A program made the translations under genes and the position numbers. The notes beneath the pieces were generated by a model. That model did not search any database. It was not told the DNA's origin and worked only from the letters and a program-made list of their open reading frames with translations. A stretch of DNA of 64,000 nt from Paenibacillus sp. J2TS4 (GTDB lineage Bacteria > Bacillota > Bacilli > Paenibacillales > NBRC-103111): the NCBI RefSeq assembly GCF_018403245.1, contig NZ_BOSH01000013.1, positions 124,001-188,000 of the forward strand. Direction: 5' to 3'. This document shows, piece by piece, positions 8,194 through 17,326 of the stretch (within the stretch, counting starts at the first letter, position 1; each line of letters opens with the position of its first letter).

Positions 8194-9366
8194 ATGCGGT
8201 TCTTTGTTGTGGCGCAGTATGAGATGAAACGGATTTTACGGAATGGATCCACCTACTTCATCCAGTTATTGCTTCCGTTGCTGCTGATTTTTATATTAGG
8301 CTCAGCCCTGTCTTCTTTTATTAATCCGGATAAGCCGACAGAGGAAGTAAAGGTGGTTGTCGTCAGTCAGGATCAAGGGCATTTACAGCAAGGGCTGGAC
8401 CAATTTCTGACCTCTGAGGGCATAAGCGAACGACTGAAGGCAGAATATGCGGAAACAGAAGAGGAAGCTTTAAGCCAGCTTAAGGAAGGGGAGGCGGATC
8501 TGACCGTCTTCATTCCGGCCGGATTCAGTTCCTCCGTCCTGGCTGGACAACCCGCGGAGTGGAGGATGCTAACCGGACAGGATTCAGTAAGAAGCTTAAC
8601 TGCCCAGATCATGATGCAAATCTATCTGGAAGAGACGAACCGGATGCAGGCCGCGGCAATCGTGTTGGGGCAGCCGGAAGCCCAAGCTGTCTTCGCGGCG
8701 GCGGCAGAGAAGGTGGAGATGAAATACGCAGACTATGTTTCTTCCTCAGCTCTGGGCAACGGATCGACAGAGTATACCGCTTTCCAATATTACGCTGCCG
8801 CTATGCTCATCATGTTTGTATTGTATGCCGGCCTGTCGGCGGCCACCAGCCTTGTGAATGAAAGGGAAGCCAATACTTTGCTCAGATTATCTTCGATGCC
8901 TGTTCCTGTTCGTTCCATTATCTTCGGGAAAATCGCTGCCAACGGGCTGGTCACTTTCATACAAGTGGTCCTTATTATTGTGCTGACCGGGTGGCTGTAC
9001 GGGGTTCACTGGGGCACCCGCCCCGGGTGGCTGATGCTCATCTCCTTATTGATCGTGATAGCATCGATGAGTCTCGCCTTATTGATCAGCAACTTGGCCA
9101 AAGATTCCAAGCGGACAGCGACTATATTTAATGTGATTATAATAGTGATGACTTTTTTAAGCGGGGGCTTTACTACAGCCGGAGCTGTGGTGGAATCACT
9201 GGGCAAATTAACGGTGAGCCACTGGGCGTTTCAAGGCATTCTCCGCATCATGCTGGATGAAAGCACGCAAAGCATTATTTATTATATAGCCGTATTGGCA
9301 GCTATATGTGCAGGCTTGCTTGCGGTTGCTCTATTAACGTACCGGAAGGCGGGGTCATATGAATAG
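8194..9366 (+). CDS. ABC-2 type permease
   Basis: Membrane half of the exporter, about 390 residues. An N-terminal helix (about 20-40) is followed by a large extracytoplasmic region (about 45-200) and then five or six C-terminal helices, the usual ABC-2/YhgE-like plan. The start is taken at the ATG giving MRFFVVAQYE, eight bases after GGAGG; a GTG and an ATG just upstream overlap the ribosome site. Its end overlaps the next gene by 8 bp, implying coupled translation. Confidence 0.88.
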   Translation: MRFFVVAQYEMKRILRNGSTYFIQLLLPLLLIFILGSALSSFINPDKPTEEVKVVVVSQDQGHLQQGLDQFLTSEGISERLKAEYAETEEEALSQLKEGEADLTVFIPAGFSSSVLAGQPAEWRMLTGQDSVRSLTAQIMMQIYLEETNRMQAAAIVLGQPEAQAVFAAAAEKVEMKYADYVSSSALGNGSTEYTAFQYYAAAMLIMFVLYAGLSAATSLVNEREANTLLRLSSMPVPVRSIIFGKIAANGLVTFIQVVLIIVLTGWLYGVHWGTRPGWLMLISLLIVIASMSLALLISNLAKDSKRTATIFNVIIIVMTFLSGGFTTAGAVVESLGKLTVSHWAFQGILRIMLDESTQSIIYYIAVLAAICAGLLAVALLTYRKAGSYE

Positions 9367-10510
9367 CTTGTACATAGCGGCGAACATCATAAAGCGCACA
9401 GTCGGGCGCGGTAAAAGCCTCCTTATCTTTCTTATGCTGCCTGCCCTTGTTGTTTCGCTGGTCGTGGCTCTGCTGGGAAACAACGGGATGGATGCCCGGG
9501 TGGCCTACATCAATTTGGATGAGGGAGCGTTCGGCGAGCAGCTTATAGACGGACTTAAGGCTTCCACAGGCTATTCATTCCATAAGCTGGAGAAGGCGGA
9601 CGCCCTTCGCAATGAAGTGATGGATAAGAAGAGCAAGGCGGGTTTCGTTATTCCCCCCGATTACACCGACAGGCTGTTAAGCGGAGAGTCGCCTAAGATC
9701 GAGTGGCTGGAGCTGGAAGTATCGGGAACCGGCGTGTTGGTAAAGTTGAAGCTAAACGAGCAAATAGGAGGGATGATCAGAACATACCGGTTGGTCGACA
9801 GTCAGGTCGCCGCCCCCGAAGAAGCGGAATCACTTCTGCAGCAGGTGCTGGCTGAACAGCGGAAGAACAAGATTCGGGCCGTTGTTGAAGACTCCGGACT
9901 GCATGTCAACCAGGCGGTGTCCACCTCGATAGGGATGCTTATTATGTTTATAATGACGCTGGTTAACAGCTCTGTCTTGACCATTCTGGATGATCGCACA
10001 AACCGGACAATGCAGAGAATGTATACGGCTCCGGTCCGTTCCTATCAGATTACGCTGGGGAATTTTCTAGGCAGTCTCTGTCTCGGGACCGTCCAGATTG
10101 GGTTGATTCTTCTTTTTGCCCGGTACGTTCTGCGCTTCTCGTTCGGAGTCCCGCTGCTTTGGCAATGGCTTATTCTGGAATGCTTTTTGTTAGCTGCTCT
10201 CGGAATTTCCCTGGCGGTGGCTGGAATCATTCGCAACCGAAATAATGTAGCCACGATTCAATCTTTGATCGTCACTCCGACTTGCATGCTCGGGGGATGC
10301 TTTTGGCCGATCGAAATTATGCCGGATTATATGCAAAAAGTGGCTAACGCGGTCCCGCAAAAATGGGCTATTGAAGCCATAAAACGGTTAGCCCAGGGCG
10401 AAGGTCTGCCGCAAATCGCTTACCACCTCGGAATCCTTGGTCTGTTTGCCATCCTACTGCTAGGCTTCGGCTCAGCGGTGCTCAGGCCGAGCGAAACGGA
10501 AACCTCTTAG
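9359..10510 (+). CDS. ABC-2 type permease, second subunit
   Basis: A 383-residue protein with the same plan as the preceding gene: one N-terminal helix, a long outer domain, then a C-terminal block of helices containing RTMQRMYTAPVRS, a coupling-helix-like region, and PTCMLGGCFWP. Probably forms a heterodimeric channel with the upstream permease. The substrate cannot be read from sequence; export of an antimicrobial or lipid-like compound is the usual role of such regulated sets. Confidence 0.88.
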   Translation: MNSLYIAANIIKRTVGRGKSLLIFLMLPALVVSLVVALLGNNGMDARVAYINLDEGAFGEQLIDGLKASTGYSFHKLEKADALRNEVMDKKSKAGFVIPPDYTDRLLSGESPKIEWLELEVSGTGVLVKLKLNEQIGGMIRTYRLVDSQVAAPEEAESLLQQVLAEQRKNKIRAVVEDSGLHVNQAVSTSIGMLIMFIMTLVNSSVLTILDDRTNRTMQRMYTAPVRSYQITLGNFLGSLCLGTVQIGLILLFARYVLRFSFGVPLLWQWLILECFLLAALGISLAVAGIIRNRNNVATIQSLIVTPTCMLGGCFWPIEIMPDYMQKVANAVPQKWAIEAIKRLAQGEGLPQIAYHLGILGLFAILLLGFGSAVLRPSETETS

Positions 10511-10534
10511 TTTCACGAATAGCTTGTTCATTAG

Positions 10535-10566
10535 CACCTTGCCGCTGCTCGGTAAGGTGTTTTATT
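10535..10566 (+). terminator. Terminator of the ABC operon
   Basis: CACCTT (10535-10540) pairs with AAGGTG (10554-10559), followed by TTTTATTT. Confidence 0.65.
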
Positions 10567-10785
10567 TCGCAATACTGCTTTATTATAGTCCTGACATGTT
10601 CGCAGGAGTACGGTAATACCAGAGGCGAGATCGGTTTGTGCATTAGGCTCAGGGATCGGAAGAGCTGGTGAGTATTTCGTTAAAGTTGGACATAGCACGG
10701 ACATTCGAGGGTGAAGGTTGCATAATGAGAGGCATAGCGTTATCATTTGGATAATAAAGGAAGTCGGTTCATGGAGGGATTTCCA

Positions 10786-11103
10786 ATGGCCAGGCCTTTG
10801 TTATTTATAGCTGAGTTGTTGAGAATAATTGTCATTCTGGTGTTAGGAGCCGCTTTGCTGTGGCAAGTGGAACTAGCCTTGTATGATTGGGTAAATATTG
10901 AACTGGTTTCCTATGCATGGGTAGTTGGCTTGGCGAATGTTATATTAATTTTTATCCTTTATCGAAACCGGCTTCAGTTTAACGGTTGGTATACCAGTGC
11001 CCGTGCCGCCAAATTACCACTGCCTGTCACGATATCTGCATTAGCGCTTTGTGCTGTTCTTTTGATGATTCCCTTGGCCGGAGCCGTCATTGGTTTAGGG
11101 TGA
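10786..11103 (+). CDS. Small membrane protein, function unknown
   Basis: A 105-residue protein starting MARPLLFIAELL at an ATG with GGAGGG at good spacing; an in-frame TTG upstream would add 13 residues but has no ribosome site. Three hydrophobic segments (about 5-25, 37-60 and 78-103) indicate an integral membrane protein. No catalytic motif or named family recognised. It lies alone between the ABC operon and map. Confidence 0.6.
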   Translation: MARPLLFIAELLRIIVILVLGAALLWQVELALYDWVNIELVSYAWVVGLANVILIFILYRNRLQFNGWYTSARAAKLPLPVTISALALCAVLLMIPLAGAVIGLG

Positions 11104-11259
11104 TCATTCGTAACTCTGGAGCCGACGACTCATTCTGACTATCGGGCCCGGATATTGCAGTACGTTGCATGTTGCTTGAATTTTCTATACATTAGTAGGG
11201 TAGAACTGCAGGGAAGAGGGTTGCTGGAATCAGGTTAGAGCGTGGAAAGGTGCATTTTT

Positions 11260-11288
11260 TTGAATTGACAAGGATGCATCTATATTAT
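11260..11288 (+). promoter_or_regulatory. Sigma-A-like promoter for map
   Basis: TTGAAT (11260-11265), 17-bp spacer, TATTAT (11283-11288), 77 bases before the map start. Confidence 0.5.
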
Positions 11289-11365
11289 TGGAATTATAGT
11301 CATAATGGATGGTATAGAGGCTGAATGTAAAGAGGAGTATAGAGAAAAGGTCTGGAGGAACTGAC

Positions 11366-12124
11366 ATGATCCAATTGAAGACACCGGAAGAAATCTCCAA
11401 GATGAAAAAAGCGGGGGAACTGGTGGCTGCCTGTCATCGCGAAATCGCCAAGCGGATTCGTCCGGGAACGACAACATGGGAGATTGAAGAATTCGTAGAG
11501 CAATTTACAAAAGAGAATGGGGCGATCCCTGAGCAAAAAGGCTATCATGGTTACCCGTACGCTACATGTGCATCGGTTAATGACGTGATTTGTCATGGAT
11601 TTCCAAAGAAGGAGCCTTTGAAGGAAGGGGACATTGTTACGATTGATATGGTATTCAGTGTGGATGGGTGGATGGCGGATTCCGCCTGGTCCTATCCAGT
11701 TGGAAGAGTAAGCGAGGAGGCGCGCGCGCTGCTGGAGACAACGAAAGAGGCGCTGTACATCGGAATAGAGAAAGCAGTCATAGGCAACCGGATCGGAGAT
11801 GTTTCGAACGCTATCCAGACGTTCTCGGAATCACAGGGCTATTCGGTTGTCCGTCAGTTTATCGGGCATGGCATCGGGCAAGTCATGCATGAAGACCTGC
11901 AGGTTCCTCATTACGGTCCCGCAGGCAGAGGTCCCCGCTTGAAGGAAGGCATGGTCTTCACCATAGAACCGATGCTCAATATCGGCAGCTACGCGGCCTG
12001 GATAGAGGAAGACGGCTGGACCGCCAGAACGATAGACGGAAGCTTGTCCGCACAATATGAGCACACGATCGCGATCACGAAGGAGGGGCCTCTCATTCTT
12101 ACAGATCAGGCGGTGCGTCCATAA
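11366..12124 (+). CDS. map: Type I methionine aminopeptidase
   Basis: Removes the initiator methionine from new proteins. The 252-residue pita-bread fold carries the five metal ligands in order: Asp in TIDMVFSVDG, Asp in MADSAW, His in GHGIG, Glu in FTIEPM and Glu in QYEHT. Starts at an ATG eight bases after GGAGG. It is monocistronic and outside the ribosomal-protein/adk cluster where Bacillales usually keep a map gene, so it is probably a second map paralogue, comparable to yflG (inference). Confidence 0.93.
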   Translation: MIQLKTPEEISKMKKAGELVAACHREIAKRIRPGTTTWEIEEFVEQFTKENGAIPEQKGYHGYPYATCASVNDVICHGFPKKEPLKEGDIVTIDMVFSVDGWMADSAWSYPVGRVSEEARALLETTKEALYIGIEKAVIGNRIGDVSNAIQTFSESQGYSVVRQFIGHGIGQVMHEDLQVPHYGPAGRGPRLKEGMVFTIEPMLNIGSYAAWIEEDGWTARTIDGSLSAQYEHTIAITKEGPLILTDQAVRP

Positions 12125-12179
12125 GTATCTATTCTGAACCCGAAGGGGCCCGCTGCTTGCTGGCTCTACCTGGAGTTAA

Positions 12180-12212
12180 CAAAGAGGCTGCCCGATAGAA
12201 GGCGCCTCTTTG
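12180..12212. terminator. Bidirectional hairpin after map
   Basis: CAAAGAGGC pairs with GCCTCTTTG across a short loop. It lies between convergent map and the 103-residue minus-strand gene and could end both transcripts. Confidence 0.6.
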
Positions 12213-12248
12213 TTCGTCCAGGCCCGCAATGTAATGCATAAGTCCCTA

Positions 12249-12560
12249 TCAGCCTCCGAATGATTCGCGAAACGCTCTGGATAGAGTGCCCGCATCCACA
12301 TTCCATAGGGAAGCAATTTCCGGACACACATTTTGTTCCCACCAGTCGGCCAGCACTTTTCTTTTGCTGCTGTTTTCATGAATCCAGAGCAAATGGGCCA
12401 TCACTTTATGATAATAAATTTCTTCCGCTCTGGATACTTGCTCGGGGGGAATCCAGACCTTGAGTTTTTTAATGGTCCGATAGAGCTCCCGGCTGCAGGC
12501 TCTGCGAATCGTCCTTGCGGTGGCCGGTGTTTTCTGATGCGGTTCCTTATTCGGCTTCAT
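12249..12560 (-). CDS. Conserved hypothetical protein of Bacillales
   Basis: A 103-residue soluble protein, basic at the N-terminus, with ARTIRRACSRELYRTIKKLK followed by a helical region and the conserved-looking ADWWEQNVCPEIA. I have seen closely similar small proteins in Paenibacillus, sometimes labelled dehydrogenase, but no dehydrogenase motif is present and I would not use that name. Starts at an ATG after AGGTGA. Confidence 0.7.
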   Translation of the reverse strand: MKPNKEPHQKTPATARTIRRACSRELYRTIKKLKVWIPPEQVSRAEEIYYHKVMAHLLWIHENSSKRKVLADWWEQNVCPEIASLWNVDAGTLSRAFRESFGG

Positions 12561-12638
12561 CGTATGGATTTCACCTGCCCTTTTTCCAGCCTACACAAGC
12601 AGAATATGCAGCAGAAGGGAAGGCGGCCACTTAAGCGT

Positions 12639-13088
12639 CTAGTCTACAACGATATAGGCGATCATCGGACCATGATGGGCGATATCCGGATGAGTCAAAC
12701 AAAGAAGCCGGTAGATGCCCTCCTTGTCAGCTTTGAAGGGAACGATCGTTTCCTTGCCCTTTTTCACTTCGCCTTTAATGTTTGTCCCCTCGATAATAAA
12801 CGGGTGGCTGGCGCCGTTCACACCAAAAATACTCAGGTTGACCGTTTCCCCTTTTTTGATATAGATGTTTCCCGGATCCCAACGGTAAGCCTCAATTTCT
12901 TTGCCGTCCTCGGTTGTAGATTTGAACTCTCCGGTCACCATATGGATAGTCCGGGGTTGTCCGGGACTGCCGGATACCGCCTGCGAATCTTTGCTGTAAT
13001 TGTAAATCAATCCGCCCATAGCAGCGGACGCGAGAAGAGCCGTCACGATAACGATTTTCTTTTTGCTCAGAACAAAAGCTTTAAACAT
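12639..13088 (-). CDS. Membrane-anchored cupredoxin-like protein
   Basis: A 149-residue exported protein with an N-terminal anchor (KKKIVIVTALLASAAMGGL) and a single cupredoxin domain resembling the CuA/plastocyanin fold. Likely copper ligands are His in GASHPF, Cys in LLCLTH, the following His and Met in HHGPM, the classic H...C-x4-H...M order. The start MFKAF is chosen because AAAGGA precedes it; an ATG 12 codons upstream has none. Likely electron transfer or copper binding at the outer membrane face. Confidence 0.82.
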   Translation of the reverse strand: MFKAFVLSKKKIVIVTALLASAAMGGLIYNYSKDSQAVSGSPGQPRTIHMVTGEFKSTTEDGKEIEAYRWDPGNIYIKKGETVNLSIFGVNGASHPFIIEGTNIKGEVKKGKETIVPFKADKEGIYRLLCLTHPDIAHHGPMIAYIVVD

Positions 13089-13194
13089 CCGCGGGGCCAC
13101 ATCCTTTGAATAGTTTTGTATCATGGTATGCGGGATGGATCAGGGACATGCCTAAACTGTCTTAAATCGATGGACAAAATGATAGACAAATCGA

Positions 13195-13224
13195 TTGACA
13201 AAGCCATGGAAGGCGTGATATAAC
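13195..13224 (+). promoter_or_regulatory. Sigma-A-like promoter of the aldolase-like gene
   Basis: TTGACA (13195-13200), 18-bp spacer, TATAAC (13219-13224). The bases before it repeat the motif GAYNGACAAA three times in about 35 bp (13169-13202), a possible tandem binding site. Confidence 0.55.
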
Positions 13225-13341
13225 TGATTCATTAATCTTTATCGCTAAAAAGCACAAAAGCCAGAAAGCATAAAAGCTAAAAAGCTTAAACGTGCGAAAA
13301 TATGCAAAAAGTAAAATCAGTTGGTTTGGGGGAAGAAATTG

Positions 13342-14295
13342 ATGAAGAATCCGTGCAAAATTTTGGATTGTACTATTCGGGATGGCGGTTTGGTCAACAA
13401 TTGGGAATTTAGCGTGGAATTTGTCCGCGATTTATATAAGGGCTTGAACGAGGCCGGAGTCGATTATATGGAGATTGGTTATAAAAATTCGCCCAAGCTG
13501 CTTAAAGGAGCGGATTCCGGACCTTGGCGTTTTCTGGACGAGAGCTTTCTGCGCGAAGTAATTCCGGAGAAAGGGAGGACGAAGCTGTCCGCGCTCGTTG
13601 ATATCGGACGTGTTGACGAGAACGATATATTGCCGAGAGAGCAGAGCATGCTCGATCTGATTCGGGTCGCTTGTTACATTAAAGATGTAGACAAAGCGTT
13701 GGAGCTGGTAAATAAGTTTAATGGAATGGGCTACGAGACCAGCCTGAATATTATGGCTTTATCCCATGTTCTGGAGCATGAGCTGGTCGAGGCATTTGCC
13801 GAGATTGCTCAGAGTCCGGTAGATATCGTATACATTGTCGACTCCTATGGAAGCATGGATTACAAGGATGTCGAGCATCTGGTTGATAAATTTCAGAAGC
13901 TGCTTCCTGGCAAACAGCTCGGGGTGCATACGCATAACAATATGCAGCTCGCTTTTTCCAACACTCTGGCCGCTGCGAAGAACGGGGTCGTCTTTCTGGA
14001 TTCCTCCGTATACGGAATGGGCAGGGCAGCCGGAAATTGTCCGACCGAGCTGTTGGTCAGCCATTTGAAGAATCCTAACTATAATCTGCGCCCGGTGCTG
14101 GATATTATCGAGAGACATATGATTCCGATGAGGCAGAGATGGGAATGGGGATACATCATTCCCTACATGATTTCGGGGGTTCTTAACGAGCATCCGCGGG
14201 TAGCGATGGCCCTTCGCGGCAGCGAACAGAAGGATAACTACGTTGAATTTTACGATACGCTGACCTCTCCTGAGACGGTTGCCGCCGCTAAATAA
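13342..14295 (+). CDS. HMGL-like aldolase domain protein
   Basis: A 317-residue TIM-barrel of the DRE-TIM (HMG-CoA lyase/4-hydroxy-2-oxovalerate aldolase) superfamily. The metal-binding start is LDCTIRDGG and the two C-terminal metal histidines are in GVHTHNN, so a divalent-metal aldolase or lyase activity on an oxo-acid is likely; the exact substrate is unknown. The chosen ATG follows GGGGGAAG; an in-frame TTG at 13342 minus 21 bases has no site. It is single, with its own promoter and terminator, so context gives no pathway. Confidence 0.82.
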   Translation: MKNPCKILDCTIRDGGLVNNWEFSVEFVRDLYKGLNEAGVDYMEIGYKNSPKLLKGADSGPWRFLDESFLREVIPEKGRTKLSALVDIGRVDENDILPREQSMLDLIRVACYIKDVDKALELVNKFNGMGYETSLNIMALSHVLEHELVEAFAEIAQSPVDIVYIVDSYGSMDYKDVEHLVDKFQKLLPGKQLGVHTHNNMQLAFSNTLAAAKNGVVFLDSSVYGMGRAAGNCPTELLVSHLKNPNYNLRPVLDIIERHMIPMRQRWEWGYIIPYMISGVLNEHPRVAMALRGSEQKDNYVEFYDTLTSPETVAAAK

Positions 14296-14308
14296 GATCC
14301 TTTTCAAG

Positions 14309-14345
14309 GAGCCTCCTGTTTACGACAGGGGGTTTTTGCTGTTTT
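14309..14345 (+). terminator. Terminator after the aldolase-like gene
   Basis: CCTCCTGT pairs with ACAGGGGG (one G-T pair) across TTACG, followed by TTTTT. Confidence 0.75.
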
Positions 14346-14515
14346 TGCAAGTCGAATCGGTTCTGGTCTTATCTAGGTGTTTCTGCATGTGGAAGCCGCA
14401 GCCTCGGATACGAGACTGTTCTTTTTTTGGCGTAAAAGAGTATGTATACTATAAAAGTGGACAACACTCTATAGGCTAAGGTGTTCAAGAGGCTATAAAG
14501 AAATAGGGAACAAGA

Positions 14516-14574
14516 GGTTTGAAGCTTCGGATGTACTTTCTTTCCGAATGGTATGGATGCTTATCTTTATTTGA
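14516..14574 (+). repeat. Partial copy of the GAAGCTTCGG intergenic repeat
   Basis: Matches the second block of the repeats at 59122-59193 and 62046-62118: GTTTGAAGCTTCGGA, then a short CTTTC-ccga stretch, AATG-GATGC and CTTTATTT, in the same order. As in the other two copies, it ends a few tens of bases before the start codon of the downstream gene on the same strand. Confidence 0.6.
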
Positions 14575-14617
14575 CGTATGTATATTACAAATTTTCGCCA
14601 GGGAAAGTGGGTTGCAA

Positions 14618-15841
14618 ATGTCAGAGCTCATTAATGAACTTCTGCAAATTATGACCTCGATGGGATATTGGGGAATCATGATTGGCTTGATGATTGAAGT
14701 CATTCCGAGTGAAATTGTGCTGGCCTATGGAGGTCTGCTCGTCTATCGGGGGGACGTTACTTTTGCGGAAGCGGTCATTTTCGGGACCATTGGCGGGACA
14801 ATCGCGCAAATCTTTGTTTATTGGATCGGCCGGTACGGGGGCCGGCCCTTTCTGGAGAAGTACGGCAAGTTTTTGCTTATTAATAAGAAGCATATAGATG
14901 TGGCGGAAGCATGGTTTAACCGCTACGGAACGGGAGTTATCTTTACAGCGCGCTTCATTCCGGTTGTACGGCATGCCATCTCCATACCGGCGGGCATCGC
15001 CAAAATGCCCTTAAGCCGCTTTGCATTGTATACGACTCTGGCGGTCATTCCTTGGAGCATTCTCTTTGTCTTTCTCGGGGTAAAGCTGGGAGAGCTGGGC
15101 AAAAGCTTCGAGCAAATCGGCGATATTGCCGGACCTTATGTACAGCCGTTCATTTGGATTTCTGTTATTCTTACGCTGCTGTACATCATTTATAAAATAG
15201 TGCGCAAACGTCAGTCCGGGGCTAATTCTGAACTATCCGGCAACGTGGGCGCAGCTTTTTCTCCTAAACCAGGGACCACCGAGGATAAGGCTCCAGGCAC
15301 CGCTCAAGGCAAGGCACAAGATAAGACCCGGGACACGGCTCAAGGCACCACTCAAAAAATGGTCCGCGACATCCCCCAAGGAACCGTACTAATTAATGGC
15401 TTGGGAGAGGAGTATCTAGTTTTTAATTCCCAAAGTATAACCGGGGGCAGCAGCACGCAGGTGGTGGATCAACTGGTCATCGGGCCTAATGGCATCTTTC
15501 ACCTGTTAACGAAGGATTGGTCCGAAGAAATTCGCCTTACCCCCAAAGGAGCAAGGCTGGGCACGGTTGATCGGTATGAAGACGTTACGGGTCCGCTCTA
15601 TCGCAATGAATATGTGTTGAAGAAGCAGCTTCGCTCTAATAGGCTGGAGGCTGACGTTGTTGGTCTGCTATGGTGTGTTAATCCCGATTGCCGGCTGGAA
15701 GGAAAGCTTCCTGCTTTTGCGGCTGTGAAGGCGGAGCAAATACTTGATTTTATTAGAGGCTATAAACCAAAAAAACGATTGTCCTCCGATCAAATAGGAC
15801 AAATTGTCCGGGTGATCGAAGAAGGGCATGGTGCAAGTTAA
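14618..15841 (+). CDS. DedA-family membrane protein with C-terminal NERD-like domain
   Basis: A 407-residue protein in two parts. Residues 1-200 are a DedA/SNARE-associated (VTT) flippase-like domain with the family features GGTIAQIFVYWIGRYGG and FTARFIPVVRHAISIPAG, and several helices. A polar linker (about 205-255) repeats Ala/Gly/Thr/Lys-rich units. Residues 260-400 resemble a NERD domain: EYLVFNSQSI, VVDQLVIGPNGIFHLLTKDW, and a later LLWCVNPDC. Ordinary DedA proteins end after the first part. The start is the ATG (MSELINELL) after AAGTGGG; the frame is open 33 codons further up without DedA-like sequence. Confidence 0.82.
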   Translation: MSELINELLQIMTSMGYWGIMIGLMIEVIPSEIVLAYGGLLVYRGDVTFAEAVIFGTIGGTIAQIFVYWIGRYGGRPFLEKYGKFLLINKKHIDVAEAWFNRYGTGVIFTARFIPVVRHAISIPAGIAKMPLSRFALYTTLAVIPWSILFVFLGVKLGELGKSFEQIGDIAGPYVQPFIWISVILTLLYIIYKIVRKRQSGANSELSGNVGAAFSPKPGTTEDKAPGTAQGKAQDKTRDTAQGTTQKMVRDIPQGTVLINGLGEEYLVFNSQSITGGSSTQVVDQLVIGPNGIFHLLTKDWSEEIRLTPKGARLGTVDRYEDVTGPLYRNEYVLKKQLRSNRLEADVVGLLWCVNPDCRLEGKLPAFAAVKAEQILDFIRGYKPKKRLSSDQIGQIVRVIEEGHGAS

Positions 15842-15928
15842 TGATCGTTGGCTGGACTCTGCTGAACATTTTGATACAATTAAGATAATGCACTTTTATT
15901 TGAATAACATTTGACGGAGGTAGGACGA

Positions 15929-16495
15929 ATGGCTAAAAATGTAGCGGATAAATTTGGCAAAGGGATTACACCTCAACAGTTTATAGACGGAATGGAGAAA
16001 AACAAGGATAAATTTACAGACTGGTCCGAACAATTCGCGTGGAGAAATGAAGAGGATAAGCAATTTTTCCAATCGTTACGCAGCCGGGAGGATGTTCGCT
16101 GCTTGATTCTGATGGCTGAATGGTGCGGTGATGTTGTCCGTAATGTGCCGGTAGTCTTTCGCGCCATGGAAGAGAGCGGGATTCCGGTTGAAGTATTGAT
16201 CATGGAGCAGCATATGGAAACGATGGATGAATTTCTGACAATGGGCGGACGGGCCGTTCCGATTGTCATCTTTGCGGACAATAACGGAGCGGTGCTTGGA
16301 CAGTGGGGACCGCGTCCTAAGCATGTTCAAGCCATCATGATAGAATTTAAAAAACATAACCCGGATCGGGAAGCTCCCGATTACAACGATAATATCCAGG
16401 TGGCCCGTCAGGAAATGCTTAAGCAGTATGGAGAAGGGACCGGCTACCAAGATGTTATTGTAAAGGAATTGCGCGAGCTGCTGTCGACATTCTGA
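15929..16495 (+). CDS. Thioredoxin-like protein with one active-site cysteine
   Basis: A 188-residue soluble protein of the thioredoxin fold as seen in Bacillales. The active site reads AEWCGD, so only the first Cys of the usual CxxC is kept, and the cis-Pro loop is GGRAVPIVIF. This suggests a monothiol or non-redox role. GGAGGT precedes the ATG of MAKNV; the open frame extends six codons upstream through the ribosome site. It is followed after 32 bp by an MBL-fold hydrolase and may be cotranscribed. Confidence 0.8.
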   Translation: MAKNVADKFGKGITPQQFIDGMEKNKDKFTDWSEQFAWRNEEDKQFFQSLRSREDVRCLILMAEWCGDVVRNVPVVFRAMEESGIPVEVLIMEQHMETMDEFLTMGGRAVPIVIFADNNGAVLGQWGPRPKHVQAIMIEFKKHNPDREAPDYNDNIQVARQEMLKQYGEGTGYQDVIVKELRELLSTF

Positions 16496-16527
16496 GCGGT
16501 TCATCCAAGAACAGGAGCGGGATAATC

Positions 16528-17148
16528 ATGAACATAGAAGTAATGGCACTCGGGCCGCTGCAGACGAATGCCTATCTGCTGACGGATCCGGATCGGACCA
16601 AAGCGGTCGTCATCGATCCGGGGATGAATCCCGAGCAGTTGATTCGCAAGCTGGGCGATCTGGAGGTGGAGGCTATCTTGCTGACCCATGCCCATTTCGA
16701 CCATATCGGCGGAGTGGATGAAATTCGGAAGCTGAAGCAATGTCCCGTCTATTTGCACGATGCAGAAGCGGATTGGCTGACGAATCCGATGAAGAATGGC
16801 TCAGCCAGGTGGCCGGAAATCGGAGGACCGATAGTAACCGATCCGGCTGAAATTGCGCTGGATGACGGACAGAAGCTGGAGTTTCTGGGGCACACCTTTC
16901 AGGTGCTGCATACACCGGGACATTCTCCGGGCAGCGTAAGTTTTTTGGTCGGTGGGCATTTATTTGGGGGAGACGTTCTTTTTCGGTTATCCGTCGGAAG
17001 GACCGATCTTCCGGGAGGAAGCTGGAACGACTTGATGGATTCGATTCACAGCAAGCTGTTCGAGCTGGACGATGCGATACAGGTCTACCCCGGGCATGGC
17101 CCGAAGACGACGATCGGTTATGAGAAGGAAAACAACCCTTATTTGTAG
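16528..17148 (+). CDS. Glyoxalase-II-like MBL-fold hydrolase
   Basis: A 206-residue metallo-beta-lactamase fold hydrolase close to B. subtilis YqgX. Metal ligands are visible in THAHFDHIGG, in HTPGHSPG, in GDVLF and in PGHGPKT. Such enzymes hydrolyse S-lactoyl-type thioesters in methylglyoxal and bacillithiol chemistry; the exact substrate is inferred from family only. GGAGCGGG precedes the ATG. Confidence 0.88.
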   Translation: MNIEVMALGPLQTNAYLLTDPDRTKAVVIDPGMNPEQLIRKLGDLEVEAILLTHAHFDHIGGVDEIRKLKQCPVYLHDAEADWLTNPMKNGSARWPEIGGPIVTDPAEIALDDGQKLEFLGHTFQVLHTPGHSPGSVSFLVGGHLFGGDVLFRLSVGRTDLPGGSWNDLMDSIHSKLFELDDAIQVYPGHGPKTTIGYEKENNPYL

Positions 17149-17225
17149 CATTAAATTAGAGTGTAACAGCGATAAATCACATCATCGTAACTGTCGCGCC
17201 ATGTGAAGAAGTCGGTGCCAAGCGC

Positions 17226-17268
17226 GAAGCATGGAGTATGAAGCATGGAGCATGGAACATGGAGTATT
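17226..17268. repeat. Short imperfect tandem repeat
   Basis: About three units of GAAGCATGGAGTAT (with ACAT and GCAT variants) in a row. No coding potential seen; nothing else recognised between the hydrolase gene and the terminator-like hairpin. Confidence 0.5.
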
Positions 17269-17326
17269 GCATCATGTGGAATAACTCTGAGCTAAGCGTA
17301 AATCGTCGCATGAAGTGACGGTGTGC

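Noticed and set aside
12333..13109. 258-codon plus-strand frame across two minus-strand genes
   Set aside because: Spans the 103-residue gene, the intergenic gap and the cupredoxin gene in antisense; no ribosome site and no recognisable domain.
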